Shown: positions 24,819 through 34,118 of the stretch, piece after piece
Layout: each line of letters starts with the position of its first letter
Numbering within the stretch: position 1 is the first letter of the stretch
NCBI RefSeq assembly: GCF_014651115.1
Contig: NZ_BMWG01000002.1
Span: 186,001 to 250,000, forward strand
Source: Streptomyces inusitatus
GTDB taxonomy: Bacteria > Actinomycetota > Actinomycetes > Streptomycetales > Streptomycetaceae
Reading direction: 5' to 3'
Length of the DNA: 64,000 bases
Made by a program: the position numbers and the translations under genes
The notes under the pieces: model-generated
The model's input: only the letters and a program-made list of their open reading frames with translations
The model's database searches: none
What the model was told of the DNA's origin: nothing

Positions 24819-26084
24819 TCAGCCGGGCAGCCCGGGAGCGGGGTATGCGGCCATCAGTTCGGCGACCTCCCGGCGGATCGCGGCCAGCGCGTCCTCGTCG
24901 CCCGCGCCCGCCGCGCGCACGCCCCGGTCGATCCAGTCGGCGACGGCGGGCATGTGCTCCACGCCGAGGCCGCGCGAGGTCAGGGCGGGGGTGCCGATGC
25001 GGATGCCGGAGGGGTCGAAGGGCTTTCTGGCGTCGTAGGGGACGGTGTTGTAATTCACGACGACGCCCGCCCGGTCCAGGCCCTTGGCGGCGATCTTGCC
25101 GGGGACCTCCTTGGGGGTGAGGTCCATGAGGATCAGATGGTTGTCGGTGCCGCCGGAGACCAGGTCGAAGCCCCGCTCCAGCAGGGCTTCGGCCAGCGCC
25201 CGGGCGTTGGCGACGACCGCGTGGGCGTAGCTCCGGAAGGAGGGCTGGGCGGCCTCGTGGAGGGCGACCGCGATGGCGGCGGTGGTCTGGTTGTGCGGGC
25301 CGCCCTGGAGTCCGGGGAAGACGGCCTTGTCGAGGGCCTTGGCGTGTGTCTCGCGGGACATCAGCATCGCGCCGCGCGGGCCGCGCAGGGTCTTGTGGGT
25401 GGTTGTGGAGATCACATCGGCGTGCGGCACGGGCGAGGGGTGCGCGCCTCCGGCGATCAGTCCGGCGATGTGGGCGACGTCGGCGACGAGGATCGCGCCG
25501 GCCTCCCGGGCGATCTCCGCGAAGGCGGCGAAGTCGATGGTCCGGGGCACGGCGGTGCCGCCACAGAAGATGATCTTCGGGCGTTCCTTGAGGGCCAGCT
25601 CGCGGACCTCGTCGAAGTCGACCAGGCCGGTGTCCCGGCGTACCCCGTAGCGCACCCCCCGGAACCAGGTGCCGGTGGCGGAGACGCCCCAGCCGTGGGT
25701 GAGGTGGCCGCCCATGGGCAGCGACATGCCCATCACGGTGTCGCCGGGCTCGGCGAAGGCGAGATAGACGGCGAGGTTGGCCGGGGAGCCGGAGTACGGC
25801 TGCACATTGGCGTGCTCGACGCCGAAGAGGTCCTTGGCGCGGGCGACGGCGAGCCGCTCGACCTGGTCGATGTTCTGCTGGCCCTCGTAGTAGCGGCGGC
25901 CGGGGTAGCCCTCGCTGTACTTGTTCTGGAGCACGGTCCCGGCGGCCTCCAGCACGGCGCGGGAGACGTAGTTCTCGCTGGCGATCAGCCGGAGCGTCTC
26001 GGCCTGGAGCCGCTCCTCGGCTCCGACGAGCGCGGCGAGTTCCGGGTCGGCGGCGGCGAGGGCGGGGTGGGGAAGGGTGCTCAT
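24819..26084 (-). CDS. glyA: Serine hydroxymethyltransferase
   Basis: PLP enzyme interconverting serine and glycine with tetrahydrofolate. It begins MSTLPHPALAAADPELAALV and has ETLRLIASENYVS, the SEGYPGRRYYEG tract, and the PLP Lys in STTTHKTLRGPRG. GIRIGTPALTSRGL is near the end. The ATG at 26084 follows GGAGGACACGCC. A ZTP riboswitch occupies the leader (26177-26257), so expression should respond to the purine/folate-stress alarmone ZTP. Confidence 0.97.
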   Translation of the reverse strand: MSTLPHPALAAADPELAALVGAEERLQAETLRLIASENYVSRAVLEAAGTVLQNKYSEGYPGRRYYEGQQNIDQVERLAVARAKDLFGVEHANVQPYSGSPANLAVYLAFAEPGDTVMGMSLPMGGHLTHGWGVSATGTWFRGVRYGVRRDTGLVDFDEVRELALKERPKIIFCGGTAVPRTIDFAAFAEIAREAGAILVADVAHIAGLIAGGAHPSPVPHADVISTTTHKTLRGPRGAMLMSRETHAKALDKAVFPGLQGGPHNQTTAAIAVALHEAAQPSFRSYAHAVVANARALAEALLERGFDLVSGGTDNHLILMDLTPKEVPGKIAAKGLDRAGVVVNYNTVPYDARKPFDPSGIRIGTPALTSRGLGVEHMPAVADWIDRGVRAAGAGDEDALAAIRREVAELMAAYPAPGLPG

Positions 26085-26176
26085 GGCGTGTCCTCCGGGT
26101 CGTGGTGACGACCGGTTCCCCGGGGCGGCTCGGACGGACGGTCCTCCGGCGGCCCCGGGGGTGACCGGGTTGCCGG
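26085..26176 (-). promoter_or_regulatory. Expression platform between ZTP riboswitch and glyA
   Basis: The segment between the aptamer and the glyA ATG is very G/C-rich with several inverted stretches, such as CCCGGCAACCCGG and CCCCCGGGG, which could form an alternative hairpin near the ribosome site GGAGGA. Transcriptional or translational control cannot be told apart from sequence. Confidence 0.45.
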
Positions 26177-26257
26177 GACACCCAGGCGGGCGGTGTCTCG
26201 TCTGCTCCTGAGGGCACGGCTCCACCGCGGTCATTCCGCGTACGCCAGTCGCCGTGC
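26177..26257 (-). promoter_or_regulatory. ZTP (pfl) riboswitch upstream of glyA
   Basis: Reading the minus strand, P1 is formed by GCACGGC and GCCGTGC. Inside it are the conserved GACTGGCG, the short P2 stem CGCGG/CCGCG, and GTGGA. A linker is followed by P3, GACACC/GGTGTC, whose loop contains CCGCCTGG, the second conserved ZTP-binding element that forms the pseudoknot. This order and these invariant bases are the pfl/ZTP consensus. ZTP riboswitches are known to control glyA, folD and purH genes. A possible -10 (TAGGGT, 26272-26267) lies just upstream. Confidence 0.92.
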
Positions 26258-26398
26258 TCACCGTCCACCCTAATGCCGACGGTGGACGGCAAGGTTTCCG
26301 TGTCCGTATGGCGAGCGACGATAGAAACAGGGGCGCGTGCTGACAAGATCGGCCCGCCCCACGCCGGATGCCCCTGTATCTACCTGATCGGAGATCCC

Positions 26399-27607
26399 GT
26401 GTCCGCATCTGAGAGCGCCATCGCCGCGGCCGAGGCCCACAGCGCGCACAACTACCACCCGCTCCCCGTGGTCGTCGCCACGGCGGAGGGCTCGTGGGTG
26501 ACCGATGTCGAGGGGCGGCGCTTCCTCGATCTGCTCGCGGGCTACTCGGCCCTCAACTTCGGCCACCGCAACCCCCGGCTGATCGAAGCGGCCAGGGCGC
26601 AGCTCGACCGGGTCACCCTCACCTCGCGCGCCTTCCACCACGACCGGTTCGCCGATTTCTGTACGGAGCTGGCGGAGCTGTGCGGCATGGAGTCGGTGCT
26701 GCCGATGAACACCGGCGCGGAGGCGGTGGAGACGGCGGTGAAGACCGCCCGCAAGTGGGGGTACCGGGTCAAGGGGGTCCCCGAGGGCATGGCCAAGATC
26801 GTCGTCGCGGCGAACAACTTCCACGGCCGTACGACGACGGTGATCAGCTTCTCGACCGACCCGGAGGCGCGGGCGGACTTCGGCCCGTACACCCCGGGGT
26901 TCCAGATCGTGCCGTACGGGGATCTCACCGCGATGAGCGCGGCGATGACGGCGGAGAACACCGTGGCCGTGCTGCTGGAGCCGATCCAGGGCGAGGCGGG
27001 GGTGCTGGTGCCGCCGGAGGGGTATCTGGCGGGGGTGCGCCGGCTCGCCAGTGAGCGGAATGTGCTGTTCATCGCCGATGAGATCCAGTCGGGCCTGGGC
27101 CGTACCGGCCGGACCTTCGCCTGTGAGCACGAGGGCGTGGTGCCGGACATGTATCTGCTGGGCAAGGCGCTGGGCGGCGGGGTCGTGCCGGTGTCGGCGG
27201 TGGTCTCCTCGCGGGAGGTGCTCGGGGTGTTCAGGCCCGGGGAGCACGGCTCGACCTTCGGCGGCAATCCGCTGGCCTGCGCGGTGGCGCTGGAGGTGAT
27301 CGCGATGCTGAGGAGCGGTGAGCACCAGCGGCGCGCGGCCGAGCTGGGCGAGCATCTTCACCATGAGCTGAGCCTGCTCACGGGAGCGGGAGCGGTGCGG
27401 GCGGTGCGCGGGCGGGGGCTGTGGGCGGGGGTGGACGTGGATCCGGCCCGGGGCACCGGCCGGGAGATCTCCGAGAAGCTGATGGACCGGGGGGTGCTGG
27501 TCAAGGACACCCATGGCTCGACCATCCGGATCGCGCCGCCGCTGGTGATCTCCAAGGAGGATCTCGACTGGGGGCTCGACCAGCTGCGCGCGGTCCTGGC
27601 GGGCTGA
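26399..27607 (+). CDS. rocD: Ornithine--oxo-acid aminotransferase
   Basis: Class III PLP aminotransferase that converts ornithine to glutamate semialdehyde. It has HNYHPLPVVVATAEG, DLLAGYSALNFGHRNP, MNTGAEAVETAVKTARKWGY, FHGRTTTVISFSTD, LFIADEIQSGLGRTG and the PLP Lys in LLGKALGGGVVP. GEHGSTFGGNPLACAVALEV is also typical. The GTG at 26399 follows GGAGATCCC. It is 402 residues and divergent from glyA. Confidence 0.95.
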   Translation: MSASESAIAAAEAHSAHNYHPLPVVVATAEGSWVTDVEGRRFLDLLAGYSALNFGHRNPRLIEAARAQLDRVTLTSRAFHHDRFADFCTELAELCGMESVLPMNTGAEAVETAVKTARKWGYRVKGVPEGMAKIVVAANNFHGRTTTVISFSTDPEARADFGPYTPGFQIVPYGDLTAMSAAMTAENTVAVLLEPIQGEAGVLVPPEGYLAGVRRLASERNVLFIADEIQSGLGRTGRTFACEHEGVVPDMYLLGKALGGGVVPVSAVVSSREVLGVFRPGEHGSTFGGNPLACAVALEVIAMLRSGEHQRRAAELGEHLHHELSLLTGAGAVRAVRGRGLWAGVDVDPARGTGREISEKLMDRGVLVKDTHGSTIRIAPPLVISKEDLDWGLDQLRAVLAG

Positions 27608-27626
27608 GCGGGCCGGGGGCCGGGGG

Positions 27627-27653
27627 CCGGTCCGGGCAGTGGGCCCGGACCGG
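27627..27653. terminator. Bidirectional terminator between rocD and the ATP-grasp gene
   Basis: CCGGTCCGGGC pairs perfectly (11 bp) with GCCCGGACCGG around a 5-nt loop. It lies 19 nt after the rocD stop and just before the end of the convergent minus-strand gene. Confidence 0.7.
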
Positions 27654-27656
27654 GTC

Positions 27657-28841
27657 TCAGAGGATGACGTGCGGCAGGAAGCGGGCGTACTCGTCGGTGA
27701 TCAGTCCGGAGGACTCGCGGATGCCGAGGCCCGCCGCCTCGTCCTCGACCACCCACGCCCCGAGCACCACCCGATTGCCGTCGAAGTCGGGCAGCGGGGC
27801 CAGCTCCTGGTAGCAGCAGGGCTCGTCGCGCAGGACGGGGGCGTGGCCGGGCTCGTGGACGGTGACGCCCGCGCCCTCGCGGCCGAGGAGCGGCTTGGCG
27901 ACATAGCCACGGCGCCCGGCGGCGAGTTCGCGGGGCCCGTCGAGATAGGCCGGGAGCAGATTGGGGTGGCCCGGGTACAGCTCCCAGAGGATGGCGAGCA
28001 GCGCCTTGTTGGAGAGGAGCATCTTCCAGGCGGGCTCTATCCAGCAGGTGGTGCCGGTGCCGCCGCCGTTGTCCAGGGTGTCCAGGACGTGCGGGCCGAA
28101 GCGGTCGGTGGTCAGCCACTCCCAGGGGTAGAGCTTGAAGCAGGAGCGGATGAACCGGAGCTTCTCGTCGACGAACCGCCCGGAGAGCCGGTCCCAGCCG
28201 ATCCGCTCCACCGACAGCGCCTCGGTGTCGATCCCGGCCTGCTGGGCGGTCTCGCGCAGATAGGCGACGGTCATCAGGTCCTCGCCGAGTTCGTCGCCGT
28301 CGGAGTGGACGAAGTGCAGGGGGCCCGGCGGGAGCAGCGGGGCCTGCCGCCGCCAGGCGGCGACGAGGCGTTCATGGAGCGAGTTCCACTGGTCCGCGCC
28401 GGGGAATCGTTCCTCCATCCAGAACCACTGGGGGCTGGCGGCCTCCACCAGCGAGGTGGGGGTGTCGGCGTTGTACTCCAGCATCTTGGCCGGGCCGGTG
28501 CCGTCGTACCGCAGATCGAACCGGCCGTAGACGGAGGGCAGCTCGGCGCGCCGCCGCCAGGACTCGGCGATCAGCCGGGCGAGCCTCGGGTCGGTGATGC
28601 CGAGGTCGGCGAAGCGGTCCCGCGCCACGATGTGCGCGGCGGCGGCCAGGCACATGGCGTGGAGTTCGTCGACGACCTCCTCCAGCGCCTCGACCTCGGG
28701 CAGCGAGAACTCGTAGTAGGCGCTCTCGTCCCAGTACGGGCGGAGCGAGCCGTCCGGGTGGCGGGTGAGGGGGTAGACGCAGCCCTGTTCCTCCACGGTC
28801 CGCTGCCAGTCGGGCCGGGGTTCGATGGTGTGACGTCGCAT
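27657..28841 (-). CDS. Glutathionylspermidine synthase-like ATP-grasp protein (YgiC/YjfC type)
   Basis: Matches the synthetase half of glutathionylspermidine synthase (GSP_synth family): YWDESAYYEFSLPEVEALEE, FDLRYDGTGPAKMLEYNADT, PTSLVEAASPQWFWMEERF, GYVAKPLLGREGAGVTV and VVLGAWVVEDEAAGLGIRES. Streptomyces do not make glutathione, and the amidase half is absent, so it probably ligates another carboxylate to an amine, as suspected for E. coli YgiC/YjfC. It starts 28 nt after a small lipoprotein gene, giving the same pairing as ygiB-ygiC. The protein has 394 residues. Confidence 0.9.
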   Translation of the reverse strand: MRRHTIEPRPDWQRTVEEQGCVYPLTRHPDGSLRPYWDESAYYEFSLPEVEALEEVVDELHAMCLAAAAHIVARDRFADLGITDPRLARLIAESWRRRAELPSVYGRFDLRYDGTGPAKMLEYNADTPTSLVEAASPQWFWMEERFPGADQWNSLHERLVAAWRRQAPLLPPGPLHFVHSDGDELGEDLMTVAYLRETAQQAGIDTEALSVERIGWDRLSGRFVDEKLRFIRSCFKLYPWEWLTTDRFGPHVLDTLDNGGGTGTTCWIEPAWKMLLSNKALLAILWELYPGHPNLLPAYLDGPRELAAGRRGYVAKPLLGREGAGVTVHEPGHAPVLRDEPCCYQELAPLPDFDGNRVVLGAWVVEDEAAGLGIRESSGLITDEYARFLPHVIL

Positions 28842-28869
28842 CGGCGCTCGTTTCGGTGCTCGTTCCGGG

Positions 28870-29145
28870 TCAGCCGCCGCCGGAGCCGGAGCAGCCGAAG
28901 CCGTCCCGCTCGACCGCGCTCTTGTCGAAGCTGCCGCCCCAGACGGTGCCGCCCTCGATCTTGCCGCCGTAGTAGTGGTCGCCCTTGCCGTCGTAGGTGT
29001 CGCACTCGTAGCTCGGCAGATGTTCGAGGTTCGCCCGGTCCGCGCACCGCTTGTCCGGTTCGGACCCGCAGGAGGTGATCGTGAGCGCCAGTAGGCCCAT
29101 CCCGCCGAGCACCACGGTGCTCGACCTCAGTCTGCGTCGCGCCAT
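28870..29145 (-). CDS. Small lipoprotein encoded with the YgiC-like ATP-grasp protein
   Basis: The 91-residue protein has a basic start (MARRRLRSS), hydrophobic stretch and lipobox TITSC. The mature part is Asp/Gly/Tyr-rich with four Cys and ends FGCSGSGGG. Its C-terminal Gly/Ser run recalls the Arg-Gly-Gly-Phe-Gly tail of E. coli YgiB/YjfM-type DUF1190 lipoproteins, which lie beside YgiC/YjfC. By analogy it could be the substrate or partner of the downstream ligase; this is inference. Confidence 0.8.
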   Translation of the reverse strand: MARRRLRSSTVVLGGMGLLALTITSCGSEPDKRCADRANLEHLPSYECDTYDGKGDHYYGGKIEGGTVWGGSFDKSAVERDGFGCSGSGGG

Positions 29146-29472
29146 CGGCCGGCCGCCCCCGTTCGAAAATCACGCTGTCGTGGAAAGGTGCTGAAACGCC
29201 GACAGACTAGTGGCCAGGCCGTCGGCTCCGCCTCCTGGCCCCCTTCACACCCTTCGAACACTCCACGCTCACAGGTGTTCCGGCGGTTCCACCGCGGCGG
29301 GCCCCCGGGCCGGTCCGGGCGGGGCGGCGGGGGGCGGACGTGAGGTGAGAGGTGCGGGAGGAGGGGCAACCCTTCGGGAACCTCGTGGGTCAAGCTGATG
29401 CGTGTTCCGTCCCCGGACGGGCCGCGCGCCAGCCCCCCCGCCCGTCACGACGCTCACCAATGAGGCCCGCTC
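29146..29472. other. Divergent intergenic region without a clear gene
   Basis: Between the lipoprotein gene and the FG-GAP gene there are 327 nt. On the minus strand TAGTCT near 29210 could be a -10 box for the lipoprotein operon. The rest is G/C-rich, with GAGG-type purine runs near 29340-29370 and no stable hairpin, RNA gene or convincing coding frame that I can see. Confidence 0.4.
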
Positions 29473-30945
29473 ATGAACTCACGCCGTGTGTCCCGTGGTC
29501 TGAAACTGGTCGCGCTCGCGGCCGCAGGCTCCCTGGCCGCCCCGGTGGCGTTCGCCGTCTCCGGCACGGCCCCCGCCGAGCAGGCCGCGGCCGTGGCCAC
29601 CGCCGGGCGGCCGGCGGGCCCGACGGAGGACTTCAACGGCGACGGCTATCAGGATCTCGCGGTCGCCGCGCCCCTGGGGACCGTCGACGGCAAGAAACGG
29701 GCGGGCTATGTCTCGGTGCTGTACGGCTCGAAGTCGGGCCTGCGGATCGAGAGCAAGCAGATCATCCATCAGGACACCCCCGGGATACCGGGAAGCACCG
29801 GGGCGGGCGACTCCTACGGCACGGCGCTCGCCGCGGCCGATCTGAACGGGGACCCGTACGCGGATCTCGTGGTCGGCTCCCCCCACGAGGACGCCAACGC
29901 GGACGGCACCCTCTCGGTGATCTGGGGCGGCCCCGACGGGCTCGCGGGCGGGGCGATCCTGCTGGACGGCTCGGAGCGGCGCTCCGGCAGCCACATCGTG
30001 ACCGGCGACTTCGACGGCGACGGCGGCCCCGACGTGGTCACCACCGGGCACGGGGACGAACTCTGGCTGCTCTCCGGGCCCTTCGCCCGGGACGGCTCCC
30101 CCAGCCGCACCTCCCGGGTCCCCAGCCGGCGGGACGAGGAGCTGGTGGAGCTGGCGGCGGGCGATGTGAACCGCGACGGGATCACCGACATCGCCGGGCT
30201 CCAGGGGTACGGCGAGGCGACCACCCCCGACCTCATGTACTGGAAGGGCACGGCCCAGGGCCTCGCATCCCCCGCGTACGTCAACGGCTTCGGCCGCACC
30301 AGTGTCCGCGGCGACAGCCTCGACGTCGGGGATGTGAACGGGGACGGCTTCGAGGACATCGTCGTCGGCCACACCGAGGCGTACACGTACGAGCCGGCCA
30401 TCCCCACCGGCGGCAAGATCACCTATGTGCCGGGCTCCGCCGCGGGCCCGGCCGGGACCCGGGCCCGCGACTTCCACCAGGACGGCCCCGGGATGCCGGG
30501 CGGCGCGGGGCCCCTGGACCGGTTCGGCACGGCGGTCTCCATCGGCGATGTCGACGGGGACGGCTACGGGGACGTCGTGGTCGGCGCGGAGGGCAAGGAC
30601 GCCCCGGACCAGGAGGGTTCGGGGGCCGTGCTCACCCTGCGCGGCACCGGGAGCGGGCCGACCGGCAAGGGCGCCAAAACCTTCTTCCAGGGGAACGCGG
30701 GGGTGCCCGGCACCGCCGAGGAGGACGACCGGTTCGGCTCCGCCACCAAGCTGATCGACTCCAACGGCGACGGGACGCCGGAGCTGGCCGCCACCGCCCA
30801 GGGCGAGAACGAACTCAACGGCGCGGTCTGGGTCTTCACCTCGACGGCCGACGGGGTCAGTCCGGACGGGGCCCTCGTGTACGGCCCCAAGACGCTGGGC
30901 ACGGTGGGGACGAACGGCCGGTTCGGCACCGCGTTCACCGGCTGA
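29473..30945 (+). CDS. Secreted FG-GAP repeat (integrin alpha-like beta-propeller) protein
   Basis: A signal peptide (RGLKLVALAAAGSLAAPVAF) is followed by seven or so FG-GAP blades, each with a calcium-type loop: DFNGDGYQDLAVAAP, DLNGDPYADLVVGSP, DFDGDGGPDVVTTG, DVNRDGITDIAGL, DVNGDGFEDIVVG, DVDGDGYGDVVVGA and DSNGDGTPELAATA. Such proteins are common exported beta-propellers in Streptomyces; binding partner unknown. It ends GTNGRFGTAFTG, as the last blade. It is convergent with the CPT-like gene. Confidence 0.93.
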   Translation: MNSRRVSRGLKLVALAAAGSLAAPVAFAVSGTAPAEQAAAVATAGRPAGPTEDFNGDGYQDLAVAAPLGTVDGKKRAGYVSVLYGSKSGLRIESKQIIHQDTPGIPGSTGAGDSYGTALAAADLNGDPYADLVVGSPHEDANADGTLSVIWGGPDGLAGGAILLDGSERRSGSHIVTGDFDGDGGPDVVTTGHGDELWLLSGPFARDGSPSRTSRVPSRRDEELVELAAGDVNRDGITDIAGLQGYGEATTPDLMYWKGTAQGLASPAYVNGFGRTSVRGDSLDVGDVNGDGFEDIVVGHTEAYTYEPAIPTGGKITYVPGSAAGPAGTRARDFHQDGPGMPGGAGPLDRFGTAVSIGDVDGDGYGDVVVGAEGKDAPDQEGSGAVLTLRGTGSGPTGKGAKTFFQGNAGVPGTAEEDDRFGSATKLIDSNGDGTPELAATAQGENELNGAVWVFTSTADGVSPDGALVYGPKTLGTVGTNGRFGTAFTG

Positions 30946-30962
30946 GGCGCCCCCTCGCGCGC

Positions 30963-31556
30963 TCAGCCCGCGGCCGTCGCGGCCTTCGCGGCGTCGTGCC
31001 TCAGCCGGGTGAAAGCGGTGGGCCGGGGCAGCAGCGGCAGGGTCTCGGCGATCCGCCGCGCGCACTCGGCGGGCGTGGCCGCACCGGTGTCGCACTCGAT
31101 GTCGTACACCCCGTGCGCGTGCACGTGATCGAACTGCCGGGCGGCCAGGCCTTCGAGCCGGTCCCCACGCGCCCGTTCGCGCCGCTCCACCTCCTCCAGC
31201 GGGCAGCGGACGCCGACCAGGACGACATCCTCGGGGACGAAGAGCTCCAGGCAGTCGGCCAGCCGCCACGGCTGGCTCAGCACATGGTCCACCACGATGT
31301 TGTTGCCCGCCGCCGCCATCCCCGCGACCGCCCGGTGAAAACCCATCCAGGTGCGCTTGAGCAGCTCATCCACCTGCTCGGGCGGGTACTCCCGCCGGGT
31401 GCGCATCGCGTGGAACGCGTCCACCGGCAGATGGAAGTACGGCTCGTCCAGGATCATCAGCAGCTCCTGGGCGATGCTCGACTTGCCGGAACTGGACGTC
31501 CCGTTCAGAAAGATGATCCGTCCGCTCACTCCGGACACCCCCGCCTCTCCCGACAC
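30963..31556 (-). CDS. Chloramphenicol phosphotransferase-like (CPT family) P-loop kinase
   Basis: P-loop protein with Walker A GTSSSGKSS near residue 20, followed by LLMILDEPYFHLPVDAFHAM, NNIVVDHVLSQPW and VRCPLEEVERRERARGDR, as in chloramphenicol 3-O-phosphotransferase. Members phosphorylate small hydroxylated compounds; resistance to chloramphenicol cannot be assumed. The reported ATG at 31556 gives 197 residues; a GTG nearer the P-loop (VSGRII) is possible. It is probably monocistronic. Confidence 0.88.
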   Translation of the reverse strand: MSGEAGVSGVSGRIIFLNGTSSSGKSSIAQELLMILDEPYFHLPVDAFHAMRTRREYPPEQVDELLKRTWMGFHRAVAGMAAAGNNIVVDHVLSQPWRLADCLELFVPEDVVLVGVRCPLEEVERRERARGDRLEGLAARQFDHVHAHGVYDIECDTGAATPAECARRIAETLPLLPRPTAFTRLRHDAAKAATAAG

Positions 31557-31619
31557 ACTCCGCGTACAGGAAAAGTACCTGTCGAGCGGTGGGGAGGCAC
31601 GGAGGTTTCGGCCGGGGCC

Positions 31620-32606
31620 TCAGCCGGGAGGCGTCTCACGGGCGGCCCGGACGGCCGGCGGCGGGTCCGGGTCGTCGTCCGAGGGGCGCGGCGGCTCGGG
31701 GCCGTCCGGACCCACGCGTACCGACTGCTCGACACGGATCACCCGGAAACGGTGGCCGAGTACGGCGATCCCCGTGCCGCGCTCGGCGTCGAGCCGGTCG
31801 GCGGCCTCCGCGTACGCCCGTCGCTCCTCCCCGGTCAGCCGCTCGGTGGCCGGCAGGAACACCCGGAAGTGCAGGGCGAGCGTGTCCCGGGCGTCCTGCG
31901 GCGAGGAGCAGGAGGTGGTGTGCGGCCGCCAGTGGCCCTCGTCCCACTCCGCCACGGCGAACTCCGCCGGGAGCAGCACCGCGCCCGGGTGCGTCTCCAG
32001 GGCCGCCCTGGCGTCCAGATACACCTCCTCGGGGGCGGTGCCCCGCGCGATCACGAACTTCGAGAGGTCGTGGCGGAGGAGCCCGTCCGAGAGACCGGTG
32101 TCCGTGTACGGGTCGATCACAAAGCCCTTGGTCCGGGCCGGCACCTTGTACGCCTCGCCCGGCCAGCCGCGCGCCGGGTCGGGGTCGGAGGGCCGGGGCG
32201 GCTCCGGGCCGTCCGGGCCCATCCTGATGAACTGCTCGACCCGCACCACCCGGTGGCGGCGGCCGAGCACCCTCAGCTCGTCGAGGGCCACCCGGTCGAG
32301 CTTCTCCGCCGCGGCCAGCGCCCGGGCCTTCCGCTTTCCCTCGCTCCCGCTCGCCGTCAGACGGAAGTGGGAGCCGAGCGCGTCGCGTGCGCACTGCGGG
32401 GTGGGCCCGCCGAGACCGAGGATCTCCCAGCCGCCGTGGTCCAGTTCCCGGGTGTGGTGGAAGACCGGCGGGCCCATGCCCAGGATCTCCGGATACCGCT
32501 CGCGCGCCCGCCACGCCTCCTCCTCCGCGAGGGCGGCGACCGGCCCGGGCCGGGCCGTGACCCTGAAGGTCAGATAAGCGGGCGCTCCCTCACCGTGCTC
32601 ATTCAT
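31620..32606 (-). CDS. DUF5954-family protein with internal duplication
   Basis: The 328-residue protein carries two copies of the same unit. RVVRVEQFIRMGPDGPEPP in the first half and RVIRVEQSVRVGPDGPEPP in the second are almost identical, both followed by RPSDxDP. Each half also has a similar start with a conserved Asp/Arg helix. Such proteins (DUF5954) are frequent in Streptomyces and of unknown function. No membrane segment or signal is present. Confidence 0.8.
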   Translation of the reverse strand: MNEHGEGAPAYLTFRVTARPGPVAALAEEEAWRARERYPEILGMGPPVFHHTRELDHGGWEILGLGGPTPQCARDALGSHFRLTASGSEGKRKARALAAAEKLDRVALDELRVLGRRHRVVRVEQFIRMGPDGPEPPRPSDPDPARGWPGEAYKVPARTKGFVIDPYTDTGLSDGLLRHDLSKFVIARGTAPEEVYLDARAALETHPGAVLLPAEFAVAEWDEGHWRPHTTSCSSPQDARDTLALHFRVFLPATERLTGEERRAYAEAADRLDAERGTGIAVLGHRFRVIRVEQSVRVGPDGPEPPRPSDDDPDPPPAVRAARETPPG

Positions 32607-32767
32607 GTACTCAATGTGCTCGGCCCGGTGTGGTTCGATGCCTCGGTTTTCGAAATGGGAGGAGGTGTGAGGGCGCTGGGGAGAAGACGCGGAGGGAGGG
32701 GCGTGAACGCACTCCGCCCCCGGGCGCCGGAGCGGCCGGGGGCGGAAAGGGCTGTGAGGCGCACGAC

Positions 32768-33982
<1,215 letters not shown>

Positions 33983-34118
33983 TCAGGCTATCCGACCTTG
34001 CCGACCGGTGGCCGACGGCCCCTTGTGGCACGGCTCACGCCGCCGCGCGCGACGTCGGCGCAGGGGCGCGGGCCCGGGCGCGGGCCCCGCCCGGGGCCGA
34101 ACCGGCCGCGCGGGCCGC

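Noticed and set aside
22896..26108. 1070-codon plus-strand frame antisense to trpS and glyA
   Set aside because: It has no domain content and covers the complement of two conserved housekeeping genes; a composition artefact.
26085..26398. Glycine riboswitch upstream of glyA
   Set aside because: The core lacks glycine aptamer signatures; the GACTGGCG and CCGCCTGG elements fit ZTP instead.
30963..31556. Chloramphenicol resistance gene
   Set aside because: Only family resemblance to CPT is seen; many CPT-like kinases act on other substrates, so resistance is not claimed.
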